Source: Burkholderiales bacterium (GTDB taxonomy: Bacteria > Pseudomonadota > Gammaproteobacteria > Burkholderiales > Burkholderiaceae_C). From it: 35,595 nt of DNA. Each line of letters starts with the position of its first letter. Positions within the stretch are counted from its first letter, which is position 1. The notes under the pieces are model-generated. The model was given only the letters and a program-made list of their open reading frames with translations. It made no database searches and was not told the origin of the DNA. Positions 23,751 through 32,149 of this stretch are shown piece by piece. Made by a program: the position numbers and the translations under genes. The stretch covers positions 1 through 35,595 of the forward strand of contig JAGWTU010000055.1 of assembly GCA_028868825.1 (NCBI GenBank). The letters run 5' to 3'.

Positions 23751-25109
23751 TCAGTTGGTTTCGTCCATCGCCTCGCCCAGCGCGCCGATCAGCCTATCGA
23801 TCTCGGCCTTCTCGCTGATGAAAGGCGGCGCGAGCTGTATCGTGTCGCCGCCATAGCGCACGTAGAAGCCCTTGGCCCAGCAGGCCTTGGCAACGTCGTA
23901 AGGCCGGCGTGCCGGCTCACCCGGCGCCGCGGCCAGCGTGATGCCGGCGGCGAGGCCGAAATTGCGGATGTCGATCACATGCCGCGCGCCCTTCAGGCCA
24001 TGGACGGCGTTCTCGAAATAGGGCGCCAGCGCGGCGACGCGTTCGACGAGGCCGTCGCGCTGCAGCACGTCGAGCGCGGCGATGCCGGCGGCGCAGGCCA
24101 CCGGGTGCGCCGAATAGGTGTAGCCATGGGCGAACTCGAGCAGGTATTCGGGGCCGCCGGCGTCCATGAAGGCGTCGTAGATGGCGCTGCGGCAGATCAC
24201 GGCGCCGAGCGGCTGGGCGCCGTTGGTGACCTGCTTGGCGACGTTCATGATGTCCGGGATCACGCCGAAGGCGTCGGCACCGGTCATCGCGCCGCAGCGG
24301 CCGAAGCCGGTGATGACCTCGTCGAAGATCAGCAGGATGTCGTGGGCGTCGCAGATGGCGCGCAGCCGCTGCAGATAGCCCGCGGGCGGAACGACGACGC
24401 CGGCCGAGCCGGAAAAGGGCTCGACGATGACGGCGGCGATGTTCGAGGCGTCGTGCAGCGCGATGAGGTCGAGCAGCCGGTCGGCGAGTTCGGCGCCCTG
24501 CGCCGGCGCGCCGCGGCTGAATGCATTCGCGGCGAGCTGGGTGTGCGGCAGGTGGTCGGCCTCGACGGCGGGGCCGAAGGTCTTGCGGTTGGCGCCGATG
24601 CCGCCGACCGAGATGCCGCCGAAATTGACGCCGTGGTAGCCCTTCTCGCGCCCGATCAGCCGCGTCTTCGCCGGCTGGCCCCGGGCGCGCCAATAGGCGC
24701 GCGCCATCTTCAGCGCCGTGTCGGCGGCCTCGGAACCCGAGCCGGTGAAGAACACATGGTCGAGCCCCGGCGGCGTCAGTGCGACGAGCCGGTTCGCGAG
24801 CTCGAACGACAGCGGGTGCCCATGCTGGAAGGCCGGGGCGTAGTCCAGCCGCGAGACCTGGCGGCTGACCGCCTCGCCGATCTCGCGCCGGCCATGGCCG
24901 AGGCCGCAGCACCACAGGCCCGAGAGGCCGTCGAAGATGCGCCGGCCGCCGCTGTCGGTGTAGTAGGCGCCCTCGGCGGCGACGATCATGCGCGGCTCGG
25001 CCTTGAAGCGGCGGTTGCCGGTGAACGGCATCCAATGCGCCTCGAGCCAGGCGGCATCGGTGCGGCAGGCGAGGGCGGCCGGCGGATTCGTCAGGGTCGG
25101 CGTCGACAT
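23751..25109 (-). CDS. Omega-amino acid:pyruvate aminotransferase (beta-alanine type)
   Basis: 452 residues from ATG 25109; the frame extends upstream but without similarity. PLP residues are TGSGSEAAD (122-130), Asp263 in LIFDEVITGFGR, and Lys292 in NVAKQVTNGAQPLGAV. The opening HWMPFTGNRRFK and the segment GLWCCGLGHGRREI with DYAPAFQHGHP are typical of beta-alanine-pyruvate transaminases. The enzyme would yield malonate semialdehyde from beta-alanine, the substrate of the MmsA encoded just downstream. It is divergent from a LysR gene across a compact operator region. Other omega-amines, such as putrescine-derived compounds, are possible substrates. Confidence 0.9.
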   Translation of the reverse strand: MSTPTLTNPPAALACRTDAAWLEAHWMPFTGNRRFKAEPRMIVAAEGAYYTDSGGRRIFDGLSGLWCCGLGHGRREIGEAVSRQVSRLDYAPAFQHGHPLSFELANRLVALTPPGLDHVFFTGSGSEAADTALKMARAYWRARGQPAKTRLIGREKGYHGVNFGGISVGGIGANRKTFGPAVEADHLPHTQLAANAFSRGAPAQGAELADRLLDLIALHDASNIAAVIVEPFSGSAGVVVPPAGYLQRLRAICDAHDILLIFDEVITGFGRCGAMTGADAFGVIPDIMNVAKQVTNGAQPLGAVICRSAIYDAFMDAGGPEYLLEFAHGYTYSAHPVACAAGIAALDVLQRDGLVERVAALAPYFENAVHGLKGARHVIDIRNFGLAAGITLAAAPGEPARRPYDVAKACWAKGFYVRYGGDTIQLAPPFISEKAEIDRLIGALGEAMDETN

Positions 25110-25178
25110 CGGTGGTGTCCCGCGCGCGGCGGGCCTCGTGATCAGGGATGGCGTGCATTCTTCGGATCCGCGACACTT

Positions 25179-25199
25179 GTGAAAATGATTCAATATCAC
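25179..25199. promoter_or_regulatory. 21-bp near-perfect palindrome, probable LysR operator
   Basis: The element starts GTGA, ends TCAC and is centred on TGATTCA; 16 of 20 non-central positions are symmetric. It is strikingly AT-rich for this DNA and sits 17 bases before the LysR start and 69 bases before the divergent aminotransferase start. A flanking TTCAC at 25202-25206 adds a second half-site. Position and symmetry fit a LysR-type autoregulatory and activation site. Confidence 0.65.
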
Positions 25200-25216
25200 T
25201 GTTCACTTGCCGGACC

Positions 25217-26203
25217 ATGCAAGTAAGAACCGCCTCCGGAAAGACCGCCCCCAGGACCACGGCCCGTTCCCGCGCGGTGCTCGGCCAGTTGAGCGACATC
25301 GACCTGCGCTTGCTGCGCGTGTTCAAGAGCGTCGCCGAATGCGGCGGCATGGCGGCGGCCGAGCTCGAGCTGAACATCGGCACCTCGACGGTGAGCCGCC
25401 ATGTCAAGGACCTCGAAGGGCGGCTCGCCCTCGTGCTGTGCCGGCGCGGGCGCGCCGGTTTCGCGCTCACGGCCGAGGGCCAGCGTGTCTACGAGGAGAC
25501 GCTGCGCCTGCTCGCCTCGGTCGACGCCTTCCGCAGCGGCATCGACGACATCCACCGGCGGCTGGCCGGGCCGCTGGAGATCGCGCTGTTCGACAAGACG
25601 GCAAGCAACCCGGGCGCGCGCATCGCCGCGGCCATCGCGCGGCTGCGCGACGCGGCGCCCGAGGTCGAGCCCAGCCTGCACGTGGCGTCGATCAACGCCA
25701 TCGAGCGCGGCGTCATCGACGGCCGCTTCCAGCTCGGCGTGATCCCGGCGCACCGCACGTCGAGCAGCCTGGCCTACACGGACCTCTTCGACGAGCGCAT
25801 GCTGCTGTATTGCGGCCGCGGCCACGCGCTGTTCGGCGCCAGCCATGCGGGCCTGACCTGGACGAAACTCAAGGCCCATGCCTTCGCCGGCCTGGGCTAT
25901 CACTCGCCGAACATGGAGCTGAGCCGGCAGGCGCGGCTCGTGCGCAGCGCCACGGGTTACGACCAGGAGGCGATCGCAACGCTCGTCCTCTCCGGCCGCT
26001 TCCTCGGTTTCCTGCCCGACCATTACGCCGAGGCCTTCGAGCGCCGCGGCCTGATGCAGCCGATCGCGCCGGCGAAGTTCCGCTATGCCTGCCGCTTCGT
26101 CGCGCTGATGCGCCGCTCGCCGCCGCCTTCGCGCGTCGCCCGGCTGTTCGAGCAATGCCTGATCGAGGCCCACGCGCCCACGGTCGCGGCAAGTCCGGGG
26201 TGA
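25217..26203 (+). CDS. LysR-family regulator of the beta-alanine operon
   Basis: 328 residues from ATG 25217. The winged helix-turn-helix is at about 28-90: LSDIDLRLLRVFKSVAECGGMAAAELELNIGTSTVSRHVKDLEGRL. This is followed by LCRRGRAGFALTAEGQRVYEE. The effector domain fills the remaining 230 residues and has two alpha/beta lobes in the usual pattern. It is divergent from the aminotransferase-mmsA pair with a 107-base spacer containing a palindrome, the classic LysR layout. The inducer may be beta-alanine, malonate semialdehyde or a related omega-amino acid; this is inferred from position only. Confidence 0.88.
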   Translation: MQVRTASGKTAPRTTARSRAVLGQLSDIDLRLLRVFKSVAECGGMAAAELELNIGTSTVSRHVKDLEGRLALVLCRRGRAGFALTAEGQRVYEETLRLLASVDAFRSGIDDIHRRLAGPLEIALFDKTASNPGARIAAAIARLRDAAPEVEPSLHVASINAIERGVIDGRFQLGVIPAHRTSSSLAYTDLFDERMLLYCGRGHALFGASHAGLTWTKLKAHAFAGLGYHSPNMELSRQARLVRSATGYDQEAIATLVLSGRFLGFLPDHYAEAFERRGLMQPIAPAKFRYACRFVALMRRSPPPSRVARLFEQCLIEAHAPTVAASPG

Positions 26204-26236
26204 GCGCCGGGCTTGCGCGTCTACCCGTACGCCCGC

Positions 26237-26251
26237 CGACGTAACACGTCG
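26237..26251. promoter_or_regulatory. Inverted repeat upstream of the second DUF1329 operon
   Basis: CGACGT-AAC-ACGTCG is a perfect 6-bp inverted repeat with a three-base spacer, 122 bases before the ATG at 26373. The spacer 26204-26372 contains no gene. The element is a good operator candidate for the DUF1329-MFS-peptidase operon. Confidence 0.5.
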
Positions 26252-26372
26252 CGGGAATAGGCGCGCCGCCACGGCCACAGAACAATGGCCGCCATCGATG
26301 ACCCCCCAGCCGCGGGCCGGCGTCCGCATCGCGGCCAACCCCACCCCCTCGGAACGACCGGAGACCTGCACG

Positions 26373-27779
26373 ATGAATCGCTGCCATCCCTTCCACCGCC
26401 CGCTGGCGCTGCGCTGCGTCGCCCTGGTCACGATGCTCGGCATCTCCGGGCTCAGCGCGGGCGCCGGCGATGCGAATGCCGACAAGCTCGGGTCTACCCT
26501 TACGCCTCTGGGGGGAGACCGGTCGGCCAGCACCGACGTCCCGGCCTGGGAGGGCGCGAGCAAGCCGGCCGCCGGCTGGACCCCGGGCAAGCCGCGCGAG
26601 GCGAGCTGGAACCACAAGGACGAGAAGCCGCTGTACAGCATCGACGCCGGCTCGGCCGACAAACATGCAAGCCAGCTCACGCCGGGCCAGATGCATCTGC
26701 TCAAGCACAGCGCCGGCTACCGCATGGACGTCTACCCCTCGCACCGCAACTGCACGGCGCCCGACTTCGTCATCGAGAACACGAAGCGCAATGCCGCCGG
26801 CGCGGCCAAGCTGTCCGCCGACGGCGACACGCTGCTGCAGGCCGCGCTGCCCGGCGTGCCGTTCCCGGTGCCGACGGCCGGCGTGCAGGCGATCTGGAAC
26901 TTCCAGCTGCGCTACGGCGGCGTCGGCGCCGATTACCAGAACGCCGTCACGCTGGTGTCGCCGCGCACCGGCAGCAACACCTGGATCACCGTCGAGGCGC
27001 CGCAGCATCAATACTTCCCCTGGGGCGCCAAGGGCACGCACAGCCCCGCCGACACCGGCGACCTGCTGTTCGCGACCTATTACGCGATCCGCTCGCCGGC
27101 CGCGCTGGCCGGCCAGGCGCTGGTCGCCAAGGTCAGCTTCGGCAGCCACGATGCCGAGGTCAACTACTACTTTCCCGGCCAGCGCCGCGTGCGCCGCATG
27201 CCGGCCTACGGCTACGACTCGCCGCAGATCGGCTACGAGAACCAGTACACGATCGACCAGACGCAGATGTTCACCGGCAACGTCGACCGCTTCGACTGGA
27301 AGCTGGTGGGCAAGAAGGAGATCCTGGTCCCGTACAACACGTTCCGCCAGCTCGATTTCGATGCCAGGCGCGAGGACGTCTACGGCGCCACCGCTATCAA
27401 CCCCGCCTATCGCCGATACGAGCTGCACCGCGTCTGGGTCGTCGAGGCGACGGTGAAGAAGGGCATGCGCCATCTGGCGCCGCGCAAGGTCTTCTATTTC
27501 GACGAGGACAGCTGGCAGATCCTGGTCGGCGAGGACTACGACGGCCAGGGCAATCTGTGGAAGGTGCGCGAGGCCAGCCTGCTGCCGGCCTGGGAGCTGG
27601 GCAGCGCCTGCGAAAGCTCCACCTTCGTGCAATACGATGTGCTGCAGAACCGCTACCTCGTCGACTTCACCGTCGTCGGCACGGGCAAGGATGTGCGCTG
27701 GCTGATGGAGACCAACGACAAGCGCTTCACGAACGATTTCTTCACCGCCGACAATCTGCGTTCGATCAGCGAGCGCTGA
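26373..27779 (+). CDS. Second DUF1329 exported protein
   Basis: 468 residues from ATG 26373 with a signal peptide ending around LSAGAGDANA. It is clearly paralogous to the protein of 7644-9035: KLGSTLTPLGGDRSAS, YRMDVYPSHRNC, YYFPGQRRVRRMP, PQIGYENQYTIDQ and RYELHRVWVVEATVKKGMRH all have direct counterparts. No DUF1302 gene accompanies it here; the next gene encodes an MFS transporter 22 bases later, then a DmpA-type peptidase. The periplasmic LolA-like fold again suggests binding of a hydrophobic or amphipathic molecule. It could shuttle the substrate of the MFS carrier or the peptide cleaved by the peptidase. This is inferred only. Confidence 0.85.
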   Translation: MNRCHPFHRPLALRCVALVTMLGISGLSAGAGDANADKLGSTLTPLGGDRSASTDVPAWEGASKPAAGWTPGKPREASWNHKDEKPLYSIDAGSADKHASQLTPGQMHLLKHSAGYRMDVYPSHRNCTAPDFVIENTKRNAAGAAKLSADGDTLLQAALPGVPFPVPTAGVQAIWNFQLRYGGVGADYQNAVTLVSPRTGSNTWITVEAPQHQYFPWGAKGTHSPADTGDLLFATYYAIRSPAALAGQALVAKVSFGSHDAEVNYYFPGQRRVRRMPAYGYDSPQIGYENQYTIDQTQMFTGNVDRFDWKLVGKKEILVPYNTFRQLDFDARREDVYGATAINPAYRRYELHRVWVVEATVKKGMRHLAPRKVFYFDEDSWQILVGEDYDGQGNLWKVREASLLPAWELGSACESSTFVQYDVLQNRYLVDFTVVGTGKDVRWLMETNDKRFTNDFFTADNLRSISER

Positions 27780-27801
27780 ACCGAGCAGCCCCGGGCCGAC
27801 C

Positions 27802-28962
27802 ATGACCGCCAGCCGCGCTTCGCCATTCGACCCCTGGGACCAGCAGGCGACGCTGATCGGCCTGCTGTGCGTCGCCGCGGCGGCCTTCCTCGACCTGCCG
27901 GTGATCCTCGGCGTGCTGGCCGACCTGCGCGGGCTCAGCCCCGACCGGCTCGGCCAGATCGCCGCGGCCGAGACCTTCGGCACCGCCGTCACGGCCGCCA
28001 TCAGTCCCTGGCTGCTCGTGCGGCTGCGCGCGCGCACGCTGCTCGGCGTCGGCATGGCGCTGCTGGTGGTCTTCAACGTCACCTCCTGCGTGACGACGGC
28101 CTACGTTGCGTTCATCGTCGTGCGCCTGGGTGCCAGCATCGGCACCGGCATCGCGATGCCCGCCGCCGTCGCCTGCCTGGGCAATTGCAGCCGGCCCGAG
28201 CGCGCCTTCTCCTGGGCCGTCAGCGCGCAGGTCGTGACGAGCGCGGTCGAGCTGTTCGCGTTCGGCTATGCCGCGCGGCAATACGGCGTCGTCGGCATCT
28301 ACGGCAGCCTGGCGCTGGCGGCGGTGATCGCCGGCGTGGCGTCGCTGCGCCTGGGCGATCTGCCGCGGCCGGCGGCCGGCGCCAGCGGCGGCGGTGCGGC
28401 GCTGAGCGCGCGCAGCAAGGCCAGCCTGGCGGCGGTGATGCTGCTGTTCGCCTGCATCGGCGTCTACTGGGCCTTCATCGAACGCGTGGGCCTGCTCGCG
28501 CACCTCAGCGCCGAGGAAGTCGGCGGCTGGCTCGCCGCCTCGAACGCGCCAGCGCTGCTGGCCTCGCTGGGCGCGCCCTGGATCGCGCAGCGGCTCGGCG
28601 AGCGGCGCATGCTGCTGCTGGGCCTGGGCCTGACGGTGCTCGTGCCGCTGGGGCTGCTGCTGCCGCTGCAGCCGGCCGTCTACCTCGCCAACTTGGCGCT
28701 GTTCGTGCTGCTGTGGAATTCGCTGATGGTCGTGCAGATGGCCGTCCTCGGCCGCTGGGACGCGCAGGGCCTGGCCGTCGGGCTGACGCCGGCGGCGCAG
28801 GGCCTGGGCCTGGCGCTGGCGCCGCTGCTCGCCGGCGAGGTGGCCGAGAGCCGCGGCTACCCCGCGGCGATGGCGCTGGCCAGCGGTTTCGCGCTGCTCG
28901 CGCTGCTCGCCACCTGGCATGCGTTCAGGCCCGAAGCCGAACCCGCGCCGAACCCCGCCTGA
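27802..28962 (+). CDS. MFS transporter
   Basis: 386 residues with 11-12 predicted membrane helices. The first half includes LGQIAAAETFGTAVTAAISPWLLVRLRARTLLGVGM, the helix 2-3 loop region of the major facilitator superfamily. The second half has APWIAQRLGERRMLLLGLGLTVLVPLGLLLPL, the matching motif of the C-terminal domain. A short cytoplasmic loop (about 190-210) is Ala/Gly-rich. The gene follows DUF1329 after 22 bases and precedes the peptidase gene by 33 bases, all in the same direction. It probably imports a product used by the neighbouring enzymes, such as a small peptide, amino acid or organic acid; the substrate cannot be read from the sequence. Confidence 0.85.
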   Translation: MTASRASPFDPWDQQATLIGLLCVAAAAFLDLPVILGVLADLRGLSPDRLGQIAAAETFGTAVTAAISPWLLVRLRARTLLGVGMALLVVFNVTSCVTTAYVAFIVVRLGASIGTGIAMPAAVACLGNCSRPERAFSWAVSAQVVTSAVELFAFGYAARQYGVVGIYGSLALAAVIAGVASLRLGDLPRPAAGASGGGAALSARSKASLAAVMLLFACIGVYWAFIERVGLLAHLSAEEVGGWLAASNAPALLASLGAPWIAQRLGERRMLLLGLGLTVLVPLGLLLPLQPAVYLANLALFVLLWNSLMVVQMAVLGRWDAQGLAVGLTPAAQGLGLALAPLLAGEVAESRGYPAAMALASGFALLALLATWHAFRPEAEPAPNPA

Positions 28963-28995
28963 ACGCCCACCCGAATGCCCGCCTGATTACCCGCC

Positions 28996-30159
28996 ATGAA
29001 TTCGAACCCGTCCCGCAACAACCCACCGCCCAAGCCGCGCGCCCGCGCGCTCGGCCTGCCGCTCGTCGGCGAAACCGGTCCGCTCAACGCCATCACCGAC
29101 GTGGCCGGCGTCGAGGTCGGCCTGTACACCCGCTGCGAGAGCGGCGACGCCTGGCACGGCGATCGCGGCCCGGTGCGCACGGGCGTGACGACGATCTTCC
29201 CGCGCGGCCGCGGCGGCGCCGACCAGTCGGTCTGGGCGGGCCAGTTCTCGTTCAACGGCAACGGCGAGATGACGGGCACGCACTGGATCCACGACGCCGG
29301 CTATTTCACCGGGCCGATGGCGATCACCAACAGCCACGCGGTCGGGATGGTCCACCATGGCCTGACGCGCTGGATGATCGAGCATGTGCCGGCGCTGCGC
29401 AGCCACCACCACTGGTACCTGCCGGTCGTCGCCGAGACCTACGACGGCGCCACCAACGACATCAACGGCCAGCCCATCGAAGCCGAGCATGTGGCCGCGG
29501 CGCTCGACGCGGCGCGCGGCGGCGTCGTCGCCGAGGGCAATGTCGGCGGCGGCACCGGCATGATGTGCTACGAATTCAAGGGCGGCACCGGCACCTCGAG
29601 CCGGCGCGTCGAGATCGAGGGCCGCCACTACACCGTCGGCGCGCTCGTGCAGGCGAATTTCGGCGCCCGCATCGACCTGCAGATCCTCGGCGTGCCGATC
29701 GGCCGCCTCTGGCCCGAGGACGCGCCGCTGACCGAACTCGGCCAGGGCGAGACCGGCTCGGTCGTCGCCGTCGTCGCCACCGACGCGCCGCTCAATCCGG
29801 TGCAGCTGCGCCGCCTGGCCAAGCGCGCCTGCCTGGGCATCGCGCGCACCGGCACCACCGGCGGCGTCAATTCGGGCGACCTGATGCTGGCCTTCAGCAC
29901 CGCGAATGCGCGCACCTGGGCGAGCGCCGAGATGCACCATGGCGCGGCGATCAAGGCCATCGACTGCCTCGAGGACAACCTCACCGACGAGCTCAACCGC
30001 GCCACCGCGCTGGCCTGCGAGGAGGCCGTCATCAACGCGCTGCTGGCAGCGCGCGACATGAGCCTCGTGCGGCCGCAGGGCAAGACCTTCAAGGCCATCG
30101 ACGCCGAGCGGCTGCTGCGCCTGCTGCGCGAGCACCGCGCGATGGCCGCAGCGACCTGA
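28996..30159 (+). CDS. P1-family (DmpA/BapA-type) autoprocessing aminopeptidase
   Basis: 387 residues without a signal peptide. The family starts ARALGLPLVGETGPLNAITDVAGVEVG, then HWIHDAGYFTGPMAITNSHAVG, GNVGGGTGMMCYEFKGGTGTSSR and TGTTGGVNSGDLMLAFSTA. The nucleophile is Ser293 in VNSGD. By analogy with DmpA and BapA the precursor self-cleaves at Asn292-Ser293 into a long alpha chain and a beta chain of about 95 residues with Ser as its new N-terminus. Family members release N-terminal D-amino acids or beta-amino acids from peptides and amides. The nearby beta-alanine aminotransferase and MmsA would use freed beta-alanine. It ends flush against the convergent LuxR gene. Confidence 0.9.
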   Translation: MNSNPSRNNPPPKPRARALGLPLVGETGPLNAITDVAGVEVGLYTRCESGDAWHGDRGPVRTGVTTIFPRGRGGADQSVWAGQFSFNGNGEMTGTHWIHDAGYFTGPMAITNSHAVGMVHHGLTRWMIEHVPALRSHHHWYLPVVAETYDGATNDINGQPIEAEHVAAALDAARGGVVAEGNVGGGTGMMCYEFKGGTGTSSRRVEIEGRHYTVGALVQANFGARIDLQILGVPIGRLWPEDAPLTELGQGETGSVVAVVATDAPLNPVQLRRLAKRACLGIARTGTTGGVNSGDLMLAFSTANARTWASAEMHHGAAIKAIDCLEDNLTDELNRATALACEEAVINALLAARDMSLVRPQGKTFKAIDAERLLRLLREHRAMAAAT

Positions 30160-31089
30160 TCAGACGCCGGCGGCGGCCGCGTCGAGCGGCGCCCGCTGCA
30201 CCGGCAGGGCGCCGGCCTTGATGAGCATGCTGAAGAGCTCCGGGTGCGAGCGCACGCCGAGCTTGGTGTAGATGTGGCGCCGATGCGCCTTCACCGTCTC
30301 GGGCGAGATCTGCAGCTTGTGGGCGATGCCCTTCGATGAATGGCCGCTGAGCATCAGGTGCACGATCTGCACCTCGCGCGCCGTCAATCCCAGCGGCATG
30401 CCCTGGATGCCGCCCCCGTTCTCGGGTGCCGAGCCCGGCGGCGGCGCCTTCGCCGACGCTGGCGATGCGGCCGCGGCGGCCGCTGCGACATCCGGCAGGC
30501 GCTCGTCGTAGCGGGCGCGCTGGCCCATCAACGCCAGCATCCAGGGCGTGATCGCGCTGAGGAGACGCATGTCCTCGGCCGAGTAGCGCCGCGCCGAGCC
30601 CAGCGACAGGCTGAGCACGCGAGCGGCATCCAGCGGCAGGTTGAACTGCACCTCGTCCTTGACGATGTTGAGACGGAAATAGCGCTGGTAATAGTCCTCG
30701 GCCTCGTAGTTGTCGGGCGCGACATCGTCGAGCCTGAACAGGCCGCTGCGCGGCTCGTCGATGCAGGCGAGGTAGAACGGGTCCAGGAGATAGAAGCTCT
30801 CCAGGTAGTCCTTGAAGAGCAGGTCGTCGCCGCCATCGGCGCCCGGACTCTCGGCGAACACGAACGGGCGCGCGTCGCGGCAGAAGACGAGCGCGACCCA
30901 GTTGTCGAAAGGCACGGCGTCGCGCAGATAGCGGATCAGCACGGCCCAGAAATTGGGCTTGTCCAGCGCGTCGATCAGCGTGCCCAGCGTGCGGTGCCAA
31001 TTCGGGTTGGCGATCAGCGCATCGGTGGCGGGGGCGGCCGGTGGTGGCGCCAATGGGGCCGATGCGGGGGCAGGAGCGGGATCGGGCAT
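30160..31089 (-). CDS. LuxR-type regulator
   Basis: 309 residues from ATG 31089 (GTG at 31098 is an alternative). The N-terminal part has a Pro/Ala linker, then a sensory region of about 140 residues (NWHRTLGTLIDALDKPNFWAVLIRYLRDAVPFDNW to SLGSARRYSAEDM), followed by an Ala/Pro-rich linker. The C-terminus has the LuxR helix-turn-helix LTAREVQIVHLMLSGHSSKGIAHKLQISPETVKAHRRHIYTKL. No receiver domain is present. The gene is convergent with the peptidase gene (stops adjacent) and lies 57 bases downstream of the C-N hydrolase on the same strand. It may control that hydrolase, the peptidase operon, or both. It is not an obvious acyl-homoserine-lactone receptor. Confidence 0.83.
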   Translation of the reverse strand: MPDPAPAPASAPLAPPPAAPATDALIANPNWHRTLGTLIDALDKPNFWAVLIRYLRDAVPFDNWVALVFCRDARPFVFAESPGADGGDDLLFKDYLESFYLLDPFYLACIDEPRSGLFRLDDVAPDNYEAEDYYQRYFRLNIVKDEVQFNLPLDAARVLSLSLGSARRYSAEDMRLLSAITPWMLALMGQRARYDERLPDVAAAAAAASPASAKAPPPGSAPENGGGIQGMPLGLTAREVQIVHLMLSGHSSKGIAHKLQISPETVKAHRRHIYTKLGVRSHPELFSMLIKAGALPVQRAPLDAAAAGV

Positions 31090-31146
31090 GGCGTCCACGG
31101 TTGGCGCAGGTGCGCCAGCCTATCCCAGTTGACGTGGCTGCGGGGC

Positions 31147-31995
31147 TCAGGCGGCGCGGTCGGGCATGACCAGCGGGCCCAGGCCCTGCAGTGCGGCGCG
31201 GCCGCCGGGGCGGTAGCAGGGCCAGTCGACCTCGGTGTCGCGGAAGGATTTGAGGATCTGCCCCAGGCCCTTGTGGCCCTGGCGGCGCACCTGGCGCAGG
31301 TGGGCGAGGTCGAGCCACAGCGGGATCGTCTCGGTCTGCTCGCCGGCCTGGTGCAGCACCTCGCCTTCCGGGCCGACGACGATCGAGCGGCCGTTGCCGA
31401 GTTCGCCCGCGTTGTTGACGTCGACGAAGTAGCACTGGTTCATGATCGCGTTGGCCTGGGCGATCACCAGCTCCTGGCTGCGGTCGATGGTGCCGGTCAT
31501 CGTCGGGTGCAGGATGACCTCGGCGCCCTGGCAGACGAGGGCGCGGCTGACCTCGGGGAACCAGCCGTCGTAGCAGATCGAGACGCCGAAGCGACCGACC
31601 TCGGGCACGTCGAACACCACGACCTCGCTGCCCGCGGCGACGCCTGCTTCATAGGGCCGGAACGGATAGATCTTGCGGTAGCGGGCGACGGTGTGGCCCG
31701 CGGGGTCGATGACGAGGGCGGTGTTGTAGATCAGGCCCGCGCCGCGCTCGAACAGGGTGCCGGGCAGCAGCCACAGGCCATGCCGGCGCGCCAGGGCCTG
31801 GAAGCGCTGCTCGGTCTCGCCGGGCAGGGTCTCGGCGCGCTCGAGCGAGGTGCCGAAGGCGCAGAGCTCGGGCAGCACCACCATCTGCACCCAGGGGAAG
31901 CGCTCGACCAGCAGCGCCACTGCGCGTTCGATGCGCGCGCGGTTGTCGCCCTCGCCGAGGGCGAGCTGCAGACTGGCGACGGCGAATCGGCTCAT
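31147..31995 (-). CDS. Carbon-nitrogen hydrolase (nitrilase/amidase superfamily)
   Basis: 282 residues with the Glu-Lys-Cys triad: Glu43 (LPELCAFG), Lys108 (ARYRKIYPF) and Cys141 (VSICYDGWFPEVSR). The segment HPTMTGTIDRSQELVIAQANAIMNQCYFVDVNNAG supports an aliphatic amidase or formamidase-like branch of the superfamily rather than true nitrilase. It hydrolyses an amide to acid and ammonia in the cytoplasm. The gene stands between the AEC-transporter operon and a LuxR gene, all on the reverse strand, and the hairpin at 32121-32140 separates it from the upstream operon. Its substrate might be an amide arising in amine or peptide breakdown; this is context-based. Confidence 0.87.
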   Translation of the reverse strand: MSRFAVASLQLALGEGDNRARIERAVALLVERFPWVQMVVLPELCAFGTSLERAETLPGETEQRFQALARRHGLWLLPGTLFERGAGLIYNTALVIDPAGHTVARYRKIYPFRPYEAGVAAGSEVVVFDVPEVGRFGVSICYDGWFPEVSRALVCQGAEVILHPTMTGTIDRSQELVIAQANAIMNQCYFVDVNNAGELGNGRSIVVGPEGEVLHQAGEQTETIPLWLDLAHLRQVRRQGHKGLGQILKSFRDTEVDWPCYRPGGRAALQGLGPLVMPDRAA

Positions 31996-32120
31996 GCTGA
32001 GCGCTCCTTGCTTGGGTGTGGGTGCCGTCTGCAGTCAGCGGCAACGAACGGCCGCTGTCACGAGGGCCAGCCATTCTGCTGGCGGGCGCGGAGGCGCGGT
32101 ATGCCCTCGATGGGGTAACA

Positions 32121-32143
32121 CGGCGGCCTGCGGGCCGCCGTTT
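32121..32143 (-). terminator. Hairpin downstream of the AEC transporter gene
   Basis: CGGCGGCC (32121-32128) pairs perfectly with GGCCGCCG (32133-32140) around the loop TGCG. It lies 10 bases beyond the stop of the transporter gene and upstream of the next gene on the same strand. The T run is on the opposite strand side, so termination in the operon direction would rest on the stem alone. Confidence 0.45.
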
Positions 32144-32149
32144 GCGAGA

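Noticed and set aside
25869..28082. A 737-codon minus-strand frame over the LysR, DUF1329 and MFS genes
   Set aside because: It is antisense to three recognised genes and crosses their boundaries; the product has no recognisable domain.
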